Source of the DNA: Warburgia ugandensis
Lineage: Eukaryota; Streptophyta; Magnoliopsida; Canellales; Canellaceae
NCBI GenBank assembly: GCA_035236585.1
Contig: CP141126.1
Coordinates: forward strand, 14,955,001-15,019,000
Direction: 5' to 3'
DNA: 64,000 nt
Within the stretch, counting starts at the first letter, position 1; every line of letters starts with the position of its first letter. This document shows positions 37,157-48,840 of this stretch, in pieces. Below the pieces are notes generated by a model that was given only the letters and a program-made list of their open reading frames with translations, made no database searches and was not told the DNA's origin. Position numbers and translations under genes: made by a program.

Positions 37157-40100
37157 AAGCTGAAGCCAGTGAAGGAGAAGGAGAAGGGAGAAAGAGGGAG
37201 AGAAGGAGAGGAGAAAGAGGACCAGAGCTAGAAAATTTTGGGTTTTTGTCGGTGCAAGAGGGATCCATTGTCACCGGTGAAAACTGAGTCACCGATGACA
37301 ACTATGACTCTGATCGGAGATCCAACCCTCCAATCTACTCAATGTGACCCAAGGACCAAAACTCCTTTTGTTCTAGCGACATCGGAGGAGGAATGACGTC
37401 GGACCTGAGGGAGAAAGATGGCGTGAGTGGACTATGGCCAAAAAATCCACAAATCCGTCTTCTACGACAATAATTGGAGGTCGTGGAGCATCCTTAAAGG
37501 TTAGTCATCACACGATTACTCTGTTTTTTGTGTTCATTTCGTTTATAGAGTAAGAAAACTAGTTTTAGACTGTAATGTAGGGAAATCTAACCCCAATGGC
37601 TGGATCAAATGAAAAACCACATCCCTAATCAAAGGACATGATCAAGGGTAATGTTGAATATCCTATTTAAGCTCTGATCTTTCATCTGAAACTCGGACAA
37701 GGATGATCCGAGTCTTGAATCAACCCACAAAGGGAATTCATGTATGAATCTCATACCTACTTAGAGGATAGAGAATGTTAGGATCATTGATTGACCCGTC
37801 TGTAGTTCTGATCGTCACCCCTAAACCTTGATCCATTGAGAATTCGACGATGAATCTCGTCTGTGATTATGGATAGAGATCGATAGTAGATTAGATCACC
37901 CATTTGAGATTAGATAGGGACGATCTGAGCTCTAGATCGATCTTTAAGAGAAATCTAGCTGTTAATCTCATCCATGTTATTGGACAGAGATTGATAAGGA
38001 CTTAAATAAACCATGTAAGATTAGATGGTGAACATTCAACCATCAAATTGTAACACAATTCCATAGTACACAAGAATAATCTTGGAAAGACCAAAATTAA
38101 ATAGTTGAATCATGTGAAATATATAGATTCGACGGTTTTTAATTGGTGTTGGCCATAGGATCAACTCTAAAATTCTGATTTGATTATCTAAGTTGATAAA
38201 AATTCAACCTAGACAACTAACCAGGAAATCAAACTCAGATTCTATTATTAAAAACCCCAAAGGATAGAGAAAAATCAAAATTAGATCACTTTAGACCCTT
38301 AGATTTTTATTAGAGAGGGGGAACAACATGTTAGAAAATGATTTGATATTGTTCTCTATGATTGATTTAGAATTAGTCACATTAGGCTGGATTGGTATGT
38401 GAAAAATAGAAGAGCAAAGCTAGACAGATTAGTCAGATGAAACTGAACAGGATGATAATCCATTAATGAATGACTCAAATTTTTAGCTTAGGATCAACGA
38501 CGGATCTAAAAACTAAGGTTTTTATGATCTTGAGTTGATCTAGACCATTAAACCATGAAATGAATGAGGTATTAAGTTATGTTTATGTGAAATGTATGGA
38601 AATGAGAACTAATCTTAAAAATCTCAAAATTAGGCATTGAGTAGAGTGAGGTGTAGTCAATTCTATTGTTGAGAACGACTATGAAAGGTTGGGAAAAAGG
38701 AGAATCTTCAAAAGAGGTAGGTGATTGACACTGCTAAGTTTTCAAATGAATTTCAAAGTTGAGATAGTCATTAGTGTGATTTTCGAGTTTAGAATGTATT
38801 TATGAGAGAAGGGTTGTGTTTACAATGTCAGCAAGCATGATTCTATTATGAACTGGTATTGGTATGTTTTAAAAACAATTGTGCATAAAGTATTTTGCAA
38901 CAACATGAAAACTAATCTTCATGACTCATATTACCAATTGAAAATCTTATCATAGCTATATCTCATGTTTTATGGTTATTTTAGGATTGAAAATGACAAC
39001 TTCATGTATGCCTTCATTTCATGATTTGAGATAGATTTCATAAATAGCATAATTTGGACTATGCTGAATATTACAAAATCGTATGTTGATAGCATTGCAA
39101 TATTTGTATAAATTTATATTTGTTAGGCTAATAAGCCTAGTAGGCGCCATGCTAAGAGGTTGTACGGGGTGGCCTCCTAGCCTCTAACCACCAAGGGTGG
39201 TACGTATCCATGCCCAAAGAGGCATCTATTTTCTCGACTGTTGTGGTAGGAACAACCATTGGAGGTGGTCGCAACACCCTTTCGAGATGTACCTATAGTC
39301 GCCATGGAGGCTGCAGTAGTTGTTCTCCAGATACTAGAGAGACACGATTTAGTGATCTAGCAGTGAGCATAGTAGTTCATGCGATTTCTATTTTTGTGAC
39401 CCCACATAGGGGTGAGATTGTGGTCTTTAGACGAGTACTCATGACTAAATTGGCCAATATATGGCCAAGTGCCTATCTGCATGAAGTTTGCAGAAGGAAT
39501 GAGGATTGTTGACATGAGATTTGATCGATTACTACTTTAAGCATTTGAATTTATTATGTTATGGATATCTTCAATGATTCTTTTTGTTTGGGGATAGATA
39601 CATGTAAATATGTATTATAATGTTGATGATGCATTGCATGAGACGGCTTATGTAGGATTGCCGTATGTTTTATGTTACATGAAAGACTTGTTTTTAAACT
39701 AGCATGTATGCTCTATGTCGTGATTTTGAGTTTTGTGGTGTTTAGATTTCCTACTGAGTATGTTTGAATACTTAACCTACCATTTTCCTTACAAATCCTT
39801 GCAAGAAAGACAAGCAGAAGTACTAGACAACTTAAGTATTTTCATTAAACAAGGAAAAGGTGAGAGGTTTGATATAGTTATATTAGAATTAGTGATGAGT
39901 TGCGTGGGAATGTAATGTATTTAACTTAAACTGTTTATTTTCCTAACTTGGACTGTGATTGGCAAGTCTTGGGATTTGAGAATGTTAATTTTTTATTTAT
40001 TTATTTATTAAAATTATCAAATGAGTGTTTATCAAGTACTTCACAATGACATGTGTTAAATGTCTAAGGTCTGAAAAACAAAGGAGATTCTGTTGGATTT

Positions 40101-40304
40101 TTGGTAGAAATGTAGTACTGATTTCACTGATAATCCTTTTAAGAAAAGAAAAAAATAACACTCGAGGTTTTTTAGAATGAGTTTTAAAACAATAATATAT
40201 TTTCACTGTCATTTGATTTTCAAAAATGCTTTTAATAGAGATCGATCTCTCACCATAATTGTCTTTTACATTTAAAAAGCATTATAAAAACCCGGGTCAT
40301 TACA
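36593..40304 (+). mobile_element. Solo LTR, ~3.7 kb, Gypsy (Del/Tekay-like), inside Copia
   Basis: It starts TGTAACGACCTAAATTTCT and ends AAAACCCGGGTCATTACA, flanked by GTATG (36588-36592) and ATATG (40305-40309), a 4-of-5 match. Copia reverse-transcriptase sequence lies on both sides, so the boundaries are supported by context. It contains a long GA run and no gag-pol. It looks whole as a solo LTR and of middle age. The 100-codon frame at 39,210-39,512 inside it has no known relative. Confidence 0.85.
37079..37152 (+). repeat. (GA)37 microsatellite inside the solo LTR
   Basis: An uninterrupted run of 74 bases. It is followed by a further purine-rich stretch to about 37,230. Confidence 0.97.
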
Positions 40305-40850
40305 ATATGAGAGGAGTATGAAATTCTTAAATGATGACCCTTTTCTATCCATAGTCATGTATGTAAATGACATGCTTCTTGTTTCTAAGGATAAGGCCAA
40401 GATAGAAGAACTCGAGATCCTTGAGTGAACATTTGAACTAAAGGATCTTGGACTTTCAAAGCAAATTCTTAGTACGAAGATTCATAGAGATTAGCAAAGT
40501 GAGACTTTGATACTTTAACGAAGAAGCTTCATTAAGAAGGTGCTTGATAAGTTCTGAAAGAGTAAGGCTAAATTGGTAATGATTCCTTTTGCTCGTCATT
40601 CAAGTTATCTCATATCCAAAGATGGAAAAAGGGAAAAAGTTTATAGCAAAGGTTCCTTATGAAAGTTGTGCAAGGAGAACTGGTTCAAAAAAGTTGTGTA
40701 GGGAGTTTGATGTTTGCTATAGTGTGTACTAGGTTAGATATTGCACATTTAGTTGGAATGTGGCATATGTCTAATCCAGTAAGGCTCATTGAGAATTGGC
40801 AAATGAGTACTTTGGTACTTGAGAAGCACTAGTAACTATTCAATAACATT

Positions 40851-41237
40851 TACATATGATGAGCATAGCCAAAATGAGGATACTGAGATTGATGAGTGGC
40901 AAGGCAAGAAATGATAAAATTAAAAATGAAAACATTCAAGGAAACATGGGAATAACACCAATAGGTAATAAGATGAGAGAGGGTAGACTTAGATGGTTTG
41001 GACATGTAAAATAGAGATTGAAAATTGCACCGGTTAGAAGGGGTGAGTTGACCCAATTTGAAGTCTCTAAAAGGGCAAGGGAAAAGCCTAAAAAGACATG
41101 GATAGAAGTGGTGGGAAAAGATTTAAAAACTTTTGGACCAAATAAAGCCATAATGCTTACTAGAGAGGAATGGAGGAATAAGATCAATGTAGCGACCCTA
41201 ATGGGGATAAGGCCTTGATGATGACGACGATGATGAT
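40851..41237 (+). mobile_element. RTE LINE, 5'-truncated 3' end
   Basis: About 387 bases match the end of the RTE LINE at 4.1 kb, here on the plus strand: the RLRWFGHV segment, then KTWIEVVGKDL and a GATGATGACGACGATGATG tail after GGATAAGGCCTTGATG. It lies between the reverse transcriptase and RNase H of a Copia fossil. No clear target-site duplication was seen. A 66-codon frame remains at 41,018-41,218. Confidence 0.88.
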
Positions 41238-41718
41238 GTGGATGTTAACTGTGCATGTGATCTTGATAGAATAAGGTCAGCTATGCAGTATGATTTTAAA
41301 TATGTTAACAACCCATTTAGTTGGATGTCAAAGCTTCAATTCATTGTGGCATTATCTTCTACCTAAGCTGAATACAAAGTAGTAAGAGAGGCTTGCAAAG
41401 AAGGGGTTTGGCAAGAAGGATTGATAGGAAATCTATTAACTTGTTTTGTGATAATAAGGACACTATATTTGGCAAAGAACCTTGCGCATCACAGAAGGAC
41501 AAAGTGCATTTGGGTTTAATATCACCATGTTAGTCAATTTGTAGAATATGGTCATGTGAAACTAGTGAATGTAGGAACCAAACAAAATGTAGTGAATATA
41601 CCTTCAGAAGTGGTTGAAGTAGAGAAGTTGAAGTAGAACTTGACTTCTCTCGGTTTCAAGATAAGGAGATGTGGTGTTTCATGTCAAGTAGGTAATTTTT
41701 TTATCAAGGTGTGTAGAT

Positions 41719-42190
41719 TGCTGGGTTAACTGAGGCTTCTTAAGTGGTGGATAATATGGGAACAACAAGAGAAAAATGTTTATTTCCCTTAAATAGGTTC
41801 CTATTGTACTCAATGTAGTAGAACTATAGGTTTCTCCCCAAGGAAAGTTGTCTTTCTCTTTTCTCTTGTTACAACCCTAGAAGCTCAAGGTTTTGGGTGA
41901 AGATCATCAAATTGTTATCACAGACTTTACAATAGTATGAAGGTGGTTTGTTGATATGGTTTTTTGCAAAGTTGGGTTGAAGAAAGTGTTGGTGAGTTTT
42001 CACCAAGTTGGGGAAAGGTAAGCATAATCTCCATTATTCAATTCTCATCTTGATTAGTGAATATTTACTTATCAGATTATCATAGATGTAACCCTATTAT
42101 GGGTGAACCACGTAAATCTTGTGTTGTGGTGGCATGTTTCTAATCCCTTTGTTTACCTAATTTCTTTTTTTTCTTCCCACTAGCGACTGA
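41719..42190 (+). mobile_element. 3' LTR of the Tork-like Copia fragment
   Basis: It starts TGCTGGG directly after a purine-rich AAGGTGTGTAGAT tract of the kind that primes plus-strand synthesis. GGTGAACCACGTAAATCTTGTG near 42,105 is typical of the U5 part of Tork LTRs. The right end is not sharp, so 42,190 is approximate. Confidence 0.6.
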
Positions 42191-44587
42191 CTTTAACCTT
42201 TGAATTCTTCCAACCTGTAATGGTGGAGCCTAGATCATCAAAGACGGTCTTTGATTAAGGAAACCACTGTATTATTGGCAATTTATGTTTCATCCTTAAT
42301 TTCTAATTTGAGTCAAAATAGTAGTCATGAAAAGGTTGGAAGATGCATTTTCTTTGGCTTAATCATATTTGTTGAAGATTTGGTAATCTTATGACTTCTA
42401 TCTATAGCAACTTTGTGATTTCTTAGTCATATTATACCCTACTTGAGAAAAGGAAAAAGGGAAAAAAAATTCTAGTAAGGATTTTATATGCACTTCTGAG
42501 TGAATGAGATATGTCACATATGTGCTTGTGATATCAGGTAAAATGTATCTGCAGGGATTTTATGCATGTGAGAGAAACCTCTACATTATATTTCAATTCT
42601 TCAGTTAAACCAACAAGCTAGGTTTCTACACTACGAATGATGTTAGTAATTTTCTTTTCATTAGTTAAAGTTATAATGGATATGATATCTAAAACATCCA
42701 AGGGTTATGCATTCATAAATACACCACATAAGAAGTTGTGAATGCTGCTCTTAAAGAAATGAATGACAAGGAATCTACAATACCACTTTCTCAGCCTCCA
42801 ATACTCAAAATTTTTTAAGATAAAAAGACTAAATTCTATTCAAATGTCTACATATCATAAAAGGATAGATGATAGCTACCTAAGTGATCTAGCAATGGGT
42901 TTGACTGTAGGAGATAGAAATTTGCAACTTACTATTTATAAGTGAACTAGCAATAGGGCTTAGGAATTAGAATCTAGCAAAAAATTATGTCGAGAGGAAT
43001 AAATATCTGGCAACATGTTGCTTTCGTAAACCCAAACATTCAAAATCCCTTTGATCACTTTTCACAGTGACTACTTTGGTTTTTATTCTCTAGCCTTTTG
43101 CCATAGTTAAAACAAAGTGACTTTCTTAATTTTTATATCTGATAGGAAGATGTTATAGACCATATTTGGTTATTTGGGTAGCTATTGCTATTTTCTTTCT
43201 ATTTTTCTAAGAATTAGCAACTATTGTACCTTTTTAGTTTGGGAAATTGCTCATGCAAATAGTTTGATGTATGTTTCCTTGTCTTAACAAAATGCATGTA
43301 TCTTAAACATGATGTAGAAAATCTGCTTGGCACTTTTGATATTACCTTCTAATGGTTTAGTTATTCTCTAGTTCCTTATATTTGTAAAAAGAAAGTTGTT
43401 GGCAATTGATACAGCTAGGACGATAATTGATTGGTTGCTGAATCGTATTTCTTTCTAGTGCTTCTCTCAATCTATTTGGTGAAGAAAGGACTTCTTAAGT
43501 GCATATAGGACATGCATTAAGAAGATTCACCTACAACGAAAAATTCATATTTTAGTTAGTAAGTAGATTCACCCACATTCTTTAAACTCAACTTGGGTCA
43601 TGTTCTTACATACTGGGAACTCAAAATGGGCACCTTTAGGCTATTCTTAAGTAGATATTGATGTTTTTGCACTATATTGACAGTTTGTTGTAGATGAATT
43701 GACTTCTCATTTCAAATTCCATGTCTATAGTAGTTGAACCCAAGGTCTTGTTTAGGCACAAAATGAAGCTCTATATCAACTGGGCATATGGTTTTGCATT
43801 TTCTAAAAATCATCATGGGTTGTTTGTTTAAAGGAGAAGGGGGTGGTTGAACTATCAAAATTTCCACTCACTCAAACGATCATTTTAACAAAAATTCAAA
43901 TCAGAGAGAATGCCAAATTGATATTTAAAGTCATAGGTTTACCTATGTACAAAATCATACATTCAGGGTTAATTGTAGAAGAACCTCTAAATTAAGGGGG
44001 CCATCACAAATCAGACCCTCCAAGGTTGGGATAAATTAGACAAAGGGATAAGATCAACCAACAGGGCATTTCATGAGAAAGCGGGTTGCCAAAGGACAAC
44101 CACTAATCCGTGTGGATGCATGCTATTACAACATTTGACTGCAATTACAACATGGTATCTCAATTTATACACGTACAAGAGAGACTAGATTCCTAACCCA
44201 AACCTCATCTATGATCTTGTCTTTATAGACCTTGGCCATCAATTAGATGACACTGACCTTCAATTCTCCAATTTAAAAATAGAATAGCTGTGAATGAACA
44301 TTAGGGGCATGGGATGCCCAAAGTAGGTAAATGAAGGTCAGAAGATATCATGGTTTTGATGACCAAAATTTGGCTCCCTCTTGCCAATTGTACTTTGAGG
44401 CATACATATAGTAAAAGTCTAAAAAACTAATGATAGAAAAATTGGCAATCACACTAAGATAATATAATGTCTCCAACCACAACTTGGCTAATGTGGTAAA
44501 TTAATAATCTATAAAATAATACATTTTCAAACTTTTTGTAAGGGCTTTTTGAATATATAAATTAATGTTTAAGCTCAAACTTTCTAG

Positions 44588-44624
<37 letters not shown>

Positions 44625-45079
44625 TTTGTTTGGCTATTGAGAAAGACTAGGGGCTAAGTGCAAATACATATTGACTAAAGAAAGAAAGAAAGAGAGTGAT
44701 AGATTTGGTAGTTTAGAGGGGAAAAGGAAAAGATTGAGATTTTTGATAAAATAATACAAATAACAAGGTTTTCATACATATTAATTTCTTAATTTTTTTA
44801 ATAAAATGAAATTGTTCTAAGTTAATAGAAAATCTTTGGCCCAAAAGGCTATTAATTTATCGAACTTTTAATGGACTCGATGACATAAATAGAAACTATA
44901 GGCTGGCCCAAATAAATATCAGTGGTTAAATTGGAACAATTGGCTAAAGAATTTTGTAATGTCCATCTCTCACTCCTCAAAATGTTCTATACCTTTTGAA
45001 TAAATAAACAAAACAAAACGGATCCTTATCTCAACACTACCTATAGACACTTATCTCAACAATTGGCTTCTAAAAACCT
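42191..45079. other. No gene recognised
   Basis: AT-rich with short frames only. Besides a GA run nothing recognisable was seen; more old transposon debris is likely. Confidence 0.45.
44591..44622. repeat. (GA)16 microsatellite
   Basis: An uninterrupted run of 32 bases of GA, followed by ATATTTG. Confidence 0.95.
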
Positions 45080-45119
45080 TTAAACTCTGTATATACAGAT
45101 GATTTTGCATATTATGAAC

Positions 45120-48100
45120 CTACGCCCCCTTGATTGTCTGCCTTGGACTGCTTCTGTACGAACCATTGTCGGAATTCTTGTAAAGTGCAGTTTCCGAGAA
45201 ACTCGACAATGCTGTACCATTCGAGTATCGTGGTGAATTGGTACGATATCTGTGTCCGTGGTGATTGTTGTAGTGGTGCTGGTGCCCATTATGTTTGGGT
45301 GAGTCTTTCTTCGTATCTTTGTTGTTGTTGTGGTGGGGGTGACGGTGCTGACCATTATGTTTGGGCGAGGGCTTCACATCAGCATCCTTGCCTTTTTCGG
45401 TGGGTACTACATAGACAAAGTTACCCAAGGGGATATCTTTCAATTCTAGAAGAGGTTCCAAAGTTTCAACTATAGTGCTCATCGTAGGCCGGGATTTTGG
45501 ATTGTGGCTCAAACATTGATAGGCCAGTGCAGCAGCCTTTTGCGCACCTTTAGCGGAGAACTGGCCTTCAAGGCATGGATCCATTATCCGATTGAGCTTC
45601 CGGCTATCATTGAGACTAGACCGAGCCCAGTCCACAAGATTTTGCTCTCTATTTGGACGACTCTTATCCATAGACCGTCGGCCCGTCAATAGCTCCAAGA
45701 GGACCACCCCAAAGCTGTAAACATCACTCTTTGCCGTCAAATGGCCTGTTTCAGTTAAAAATCCATCAATTCCGCAACTAAGTGCTCCAGTGTTAGCTGA
45801 ATATAGATTGTAACAAAAGTTTAATCATCAAACCATACATACCAGTCATTATATATTCTGGGGCAGCATAGCCCTGCGTTCCCATTACCCGTGTCGATAC
45901 ATGAGTTTCATCTCCTTCCGGACCATCTTTGGCCAGCCCGAAATCGGAAAGTTTAGCTGTATAATCCTGGAATTTAAGAAGAAAAAATCATTAATCACTT
46001 ATCTTACTTATTCAATTATACGGAAGTCCATTTGAACTATCTGAAATTTTCAGCAATCGTGTAGAAAAATCATTGTCAGCATTAGAATTAAGGTACGTGA
46101 ATCACTATATTATCAGATTAAAAAATATGGTCTGCTATATGCTTACGTATACGATTGAATTAAATGCAAGAGAATATTATTTGATTCAGTCAAAAGATAA
46201 TTCATGAGGGACACTACCGCGTGTCCCAATGCTTCAAGAAACAGAACAATATGTAGAGGATCAGATAGCTGGACGAGGGAAGTTTACCGAGTCCAACAAG
46301 ATGTTTGAAGCCTTAAAATCACGGTAAATGACCGGTTTCTCTGCCTCATGAAGGAAGGCCAGGCCCTTAGCGGCTCCAGTCGCAATTTTCAGTCTTGTCA
46401 GCCAAGGCAATGAAGCAGAAAATCCTGCACCCATAAACAAACATATTAATCAAAATTACATTATAGTAAAAGAAATTTCTCGATAGGTAATGCATTATAA
46501 ATGCACAGAAAGCTCTCTAATCATAATTTAGTCATTATAAACGAAAATTCAGTGCCTGTTTGATGGGGAGATAATAATAAACACCGGAGAAAAATATCCC
46601 TGTATAGAGCCGTAGAAGAGGCAAAAAACCACCCTAAAAACTGTATTGGCGGTGGCAATAAAACAGGAACCAATGAGATTCCTATCAACGGAAAGTTTCG
46701 TCCACAGATTGTTACCAAAGTGCCAAACAGTGACTCTGGCTTTGACTCTTTCCGTTGTAGAACTTAGAAGTTGAAAATGTCCAGCAACGGAACAAAACAA
46801 TACCGTTCGTTTTCTTGCCATCATGCTACATGGCACGCTACATTTCTCATCTCTCTCCTAAGTCTCCTAAGTCTAAATGAGGAATAACTTCTTAACGAGC
46901 TTGCACAACCAGTACCCAATCTAAAAGCACATGTAGGGCCTATACTTTATTATCTGAACCGGTCATCGTTAGGAATCAGCATCCATGCTAAAAGAACATG
47001 TAACAGGACACATGGGGCCCATACGGTCGGTGATCCAGCAAATGAACGGTTTGGCTCTCCGACCATCTGGGCTCATCTTTTGTACAGTTCTATGTATTGT
47101 TTCACAAGCGCGAACACCTTACAAGATCTCAATCGGAAGAACCAAAAGCAAAATCAAGCAGCAGGTTTGACAATGGCATATACGACGTAGCTAGACCTTA
47201 TTTTAATGTACTGGCTCAAGAGGTGGGAGTTGTCATTGCCACCTCTCATTGTCTGGTTTTCTCCACTTTCTTTGACTCTCTCAATTGTTTGGGTACAATT
47301 TATGGTAAGTTGTATATTATTTCGGACAAGCCAGATGAAACAGATGGGTGACAAGTACAAACTTAGGTGGCAATATAAAAAAATACAGCTCTCAAATGGC
47401 CAAATCTAGCGATTCTAAACACAGGAGATCCCGAAACAGCATAGAGGCCGAAAATTAACCAGAGAGCCATTTCATTTTGTGGATTGTGTAGAACGCCAAA
47501 AAGAAAGACAAAATTGATCGACGTGGGGAAAATTCGCGTGTGAATAACTTGCTGCCTTGAATTATACTAGTCCTATTAGAGGAAGAGAGATTGCGTACTT
47601 TTGAAAAGATGATTCTCCAAGCTGCCCTTGGCCATGAATTCGTACACAAGCACTCGATGTTCGTCCTCGCAGCAATATCCGATCAACTTAACCACATGGG
47701 GATGCCTCAATTGCCCAAGAAAGATAACCTCCGCCTGCAGGAAACAGCCCAAAATGCTGTTAGAAACCAAACATTTTGTGATTGACCCCAGACACTTCCT
47801 TTTGTTGCTCATACAGATCGTCCTTGGCAACTGCGAGCTAACACAAAGAATGAAACAAGTTCTAATTGAAGGGTGTATTTATCCAACAAAAGGGGGTAGA
47901 TATATCAGTTCGAGAGGCAAACCCCCACTCATGTTCTAATGGAGAACTCCAGCATGCATAAGGTTATATTGACTAGTGTTTTGTTTGGATAGATACACCC
48001 CTTTCATTGTGCTTGATACAACTCATTAGAATTTCAAGCTCGGGTTTGTAACAGCAGATGATGGTAGAAGGCATTACGTCAGAACAATTACATGTGCAAA

Positions 48101-48541
48101 TACCAGTATCTTATCAAAATGGATACTAACCAGCCATTCTCTATGCCCTTGAGCTCCTTCCAAATCCAAAATCTTGACAGCCACGGGCTGAGCCTTCAAA
48201 CCAGGCCGTAGCTTCTCATCAATGAACCCCTTGTGCACCGGCCCAAACCCACCTTCCCCAAGAAAACCGCTCGAAGAGAAGTTCTGGGTAATCACCTTCA
48301 ACTCCAACAAGGTAAAAACGTAGAGGTTGGACCCAACTAGAGAAAGAGAAAGATCTTCAGCGACAGAAAGTGGCGATGACGGATTGCTCAGGTCTGAGAA
48401 AGAAAATCTCGGCATAGAAACCTGCTTTGGATCAGGCTTTTGACGACATGATGATTTCTTCTCCGTAACCATGAAGCAGTCTGGAACCAGCGATCGCCAT
48501 GAAACCTTCCAAACAATCTTCTCCCTACCGACAATTTGCAT
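45120..48541 (-). CDS. RIPK/PBL-like receptor-like cytoplasmic kinase (RLCK-VII)
   Basis: Five exons: 48541-48131, 47734-47599, 46424-46288, 45966-45843 and 45745-45120 (411, 136, 137, 124 and 626 nt), 477 residues; all junctions GT-AG and in phase. Order: a basic N-terminus with [12 protein letters not shown] (12-23), [10 protein letters not shown] (76-85), glycine loop GEGGFG (95-100), Lys123 in [16 protein letters not shown] (214-226) with Asp218, DFG (236-238), [10 protein letters not shown] (257-266). This is a complete kinase core of the RLCK-VII type; it most resembles Arabidopsis RIPK (At2g05940), which phosphorylates immune regulators such as RIN4. The last 100 residues are rich in His and Asn, as in RIPK. 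There is no Gly2 for myristoylation; Cys22 could be acylated (inference). An in-frame TAA just upstream supports the start. Intron 2 is 863 nt longer than any other except intron 1 and holds no recognised element. Confidence 0.9.
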
Positions 48542-48840
48542 TTTTCCTCTTTAGAAATTGGTTGAGAGAGACAGAGAGAGAGAGAGAGACAAAAGACGGA
48601 TAAAGGCAGAATTTGTTCTTCTTCTGCGTCTCCCCAGAAACAAGAAGAAGAAGGTGATGGTTGAAATGGCTTGTGCGTGTTGGAGACTTAAAAGGAGCCA
48701 AGAGACCCAATAATTCAATCTCTCTCTCACCAACTACTCTCCCCAATACTATTCTCTCCGTATCTCTTCTTTTGAATATTTTTTCCTTCTCTTTTGTTTC
48801 CACGCAGCTCAAATTCTTTTCTATTTAATTTATAATAGCA
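48542..48840 (-). promoter_or_regulatory. 5' leader and TATA box of the RIPK-like kinase
   Basis: On the minus strand TATAAAT lies at 48828-48834, about 290 bases before the ATG, and the leader carries a CT-rich run (complement of GA at 48563-48590). CT-rich leaders are common in plant genes. The transcription start is inferred to be near 48,800. Confidence 0.5.

Larger units (their letters stand above)
36304..42190 (+). mobile_element. Copia LTR retrotransposon fragment (Tork/Tnt1-like), twice interrupted
   Basis: A fossil on the plus strand: the start of the reverse-transcriptase region (36,310-36,590), more reverse transcriptase (40,305-40,850), RNase H (about 41,280-41,640) and a 3' LTR. 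A solo LTR (36593-40304) and an RTE fragment (about 40851-41237) lie inside it. Gag, protease, integrase and the 5' LTR are missing. It has many breaks and is clearly older than both insertions. Confidence 0.8.

Noticed and set aside
37033-37287. Open frame with long Arg-Glu repeats (and Ser-Leu on the other strand)
   Set aside because: It is the translation of the GA run inside a solo LTR.
39210-39512. 100-codon plus-strand frame
   Set aside because: It is in the solo LTR with no domain.
45134-45475. 113-codon plus-strand frame rich in Cys and Gly
   Set aside because: Antisense to the His-rich tail exon of the kinase.
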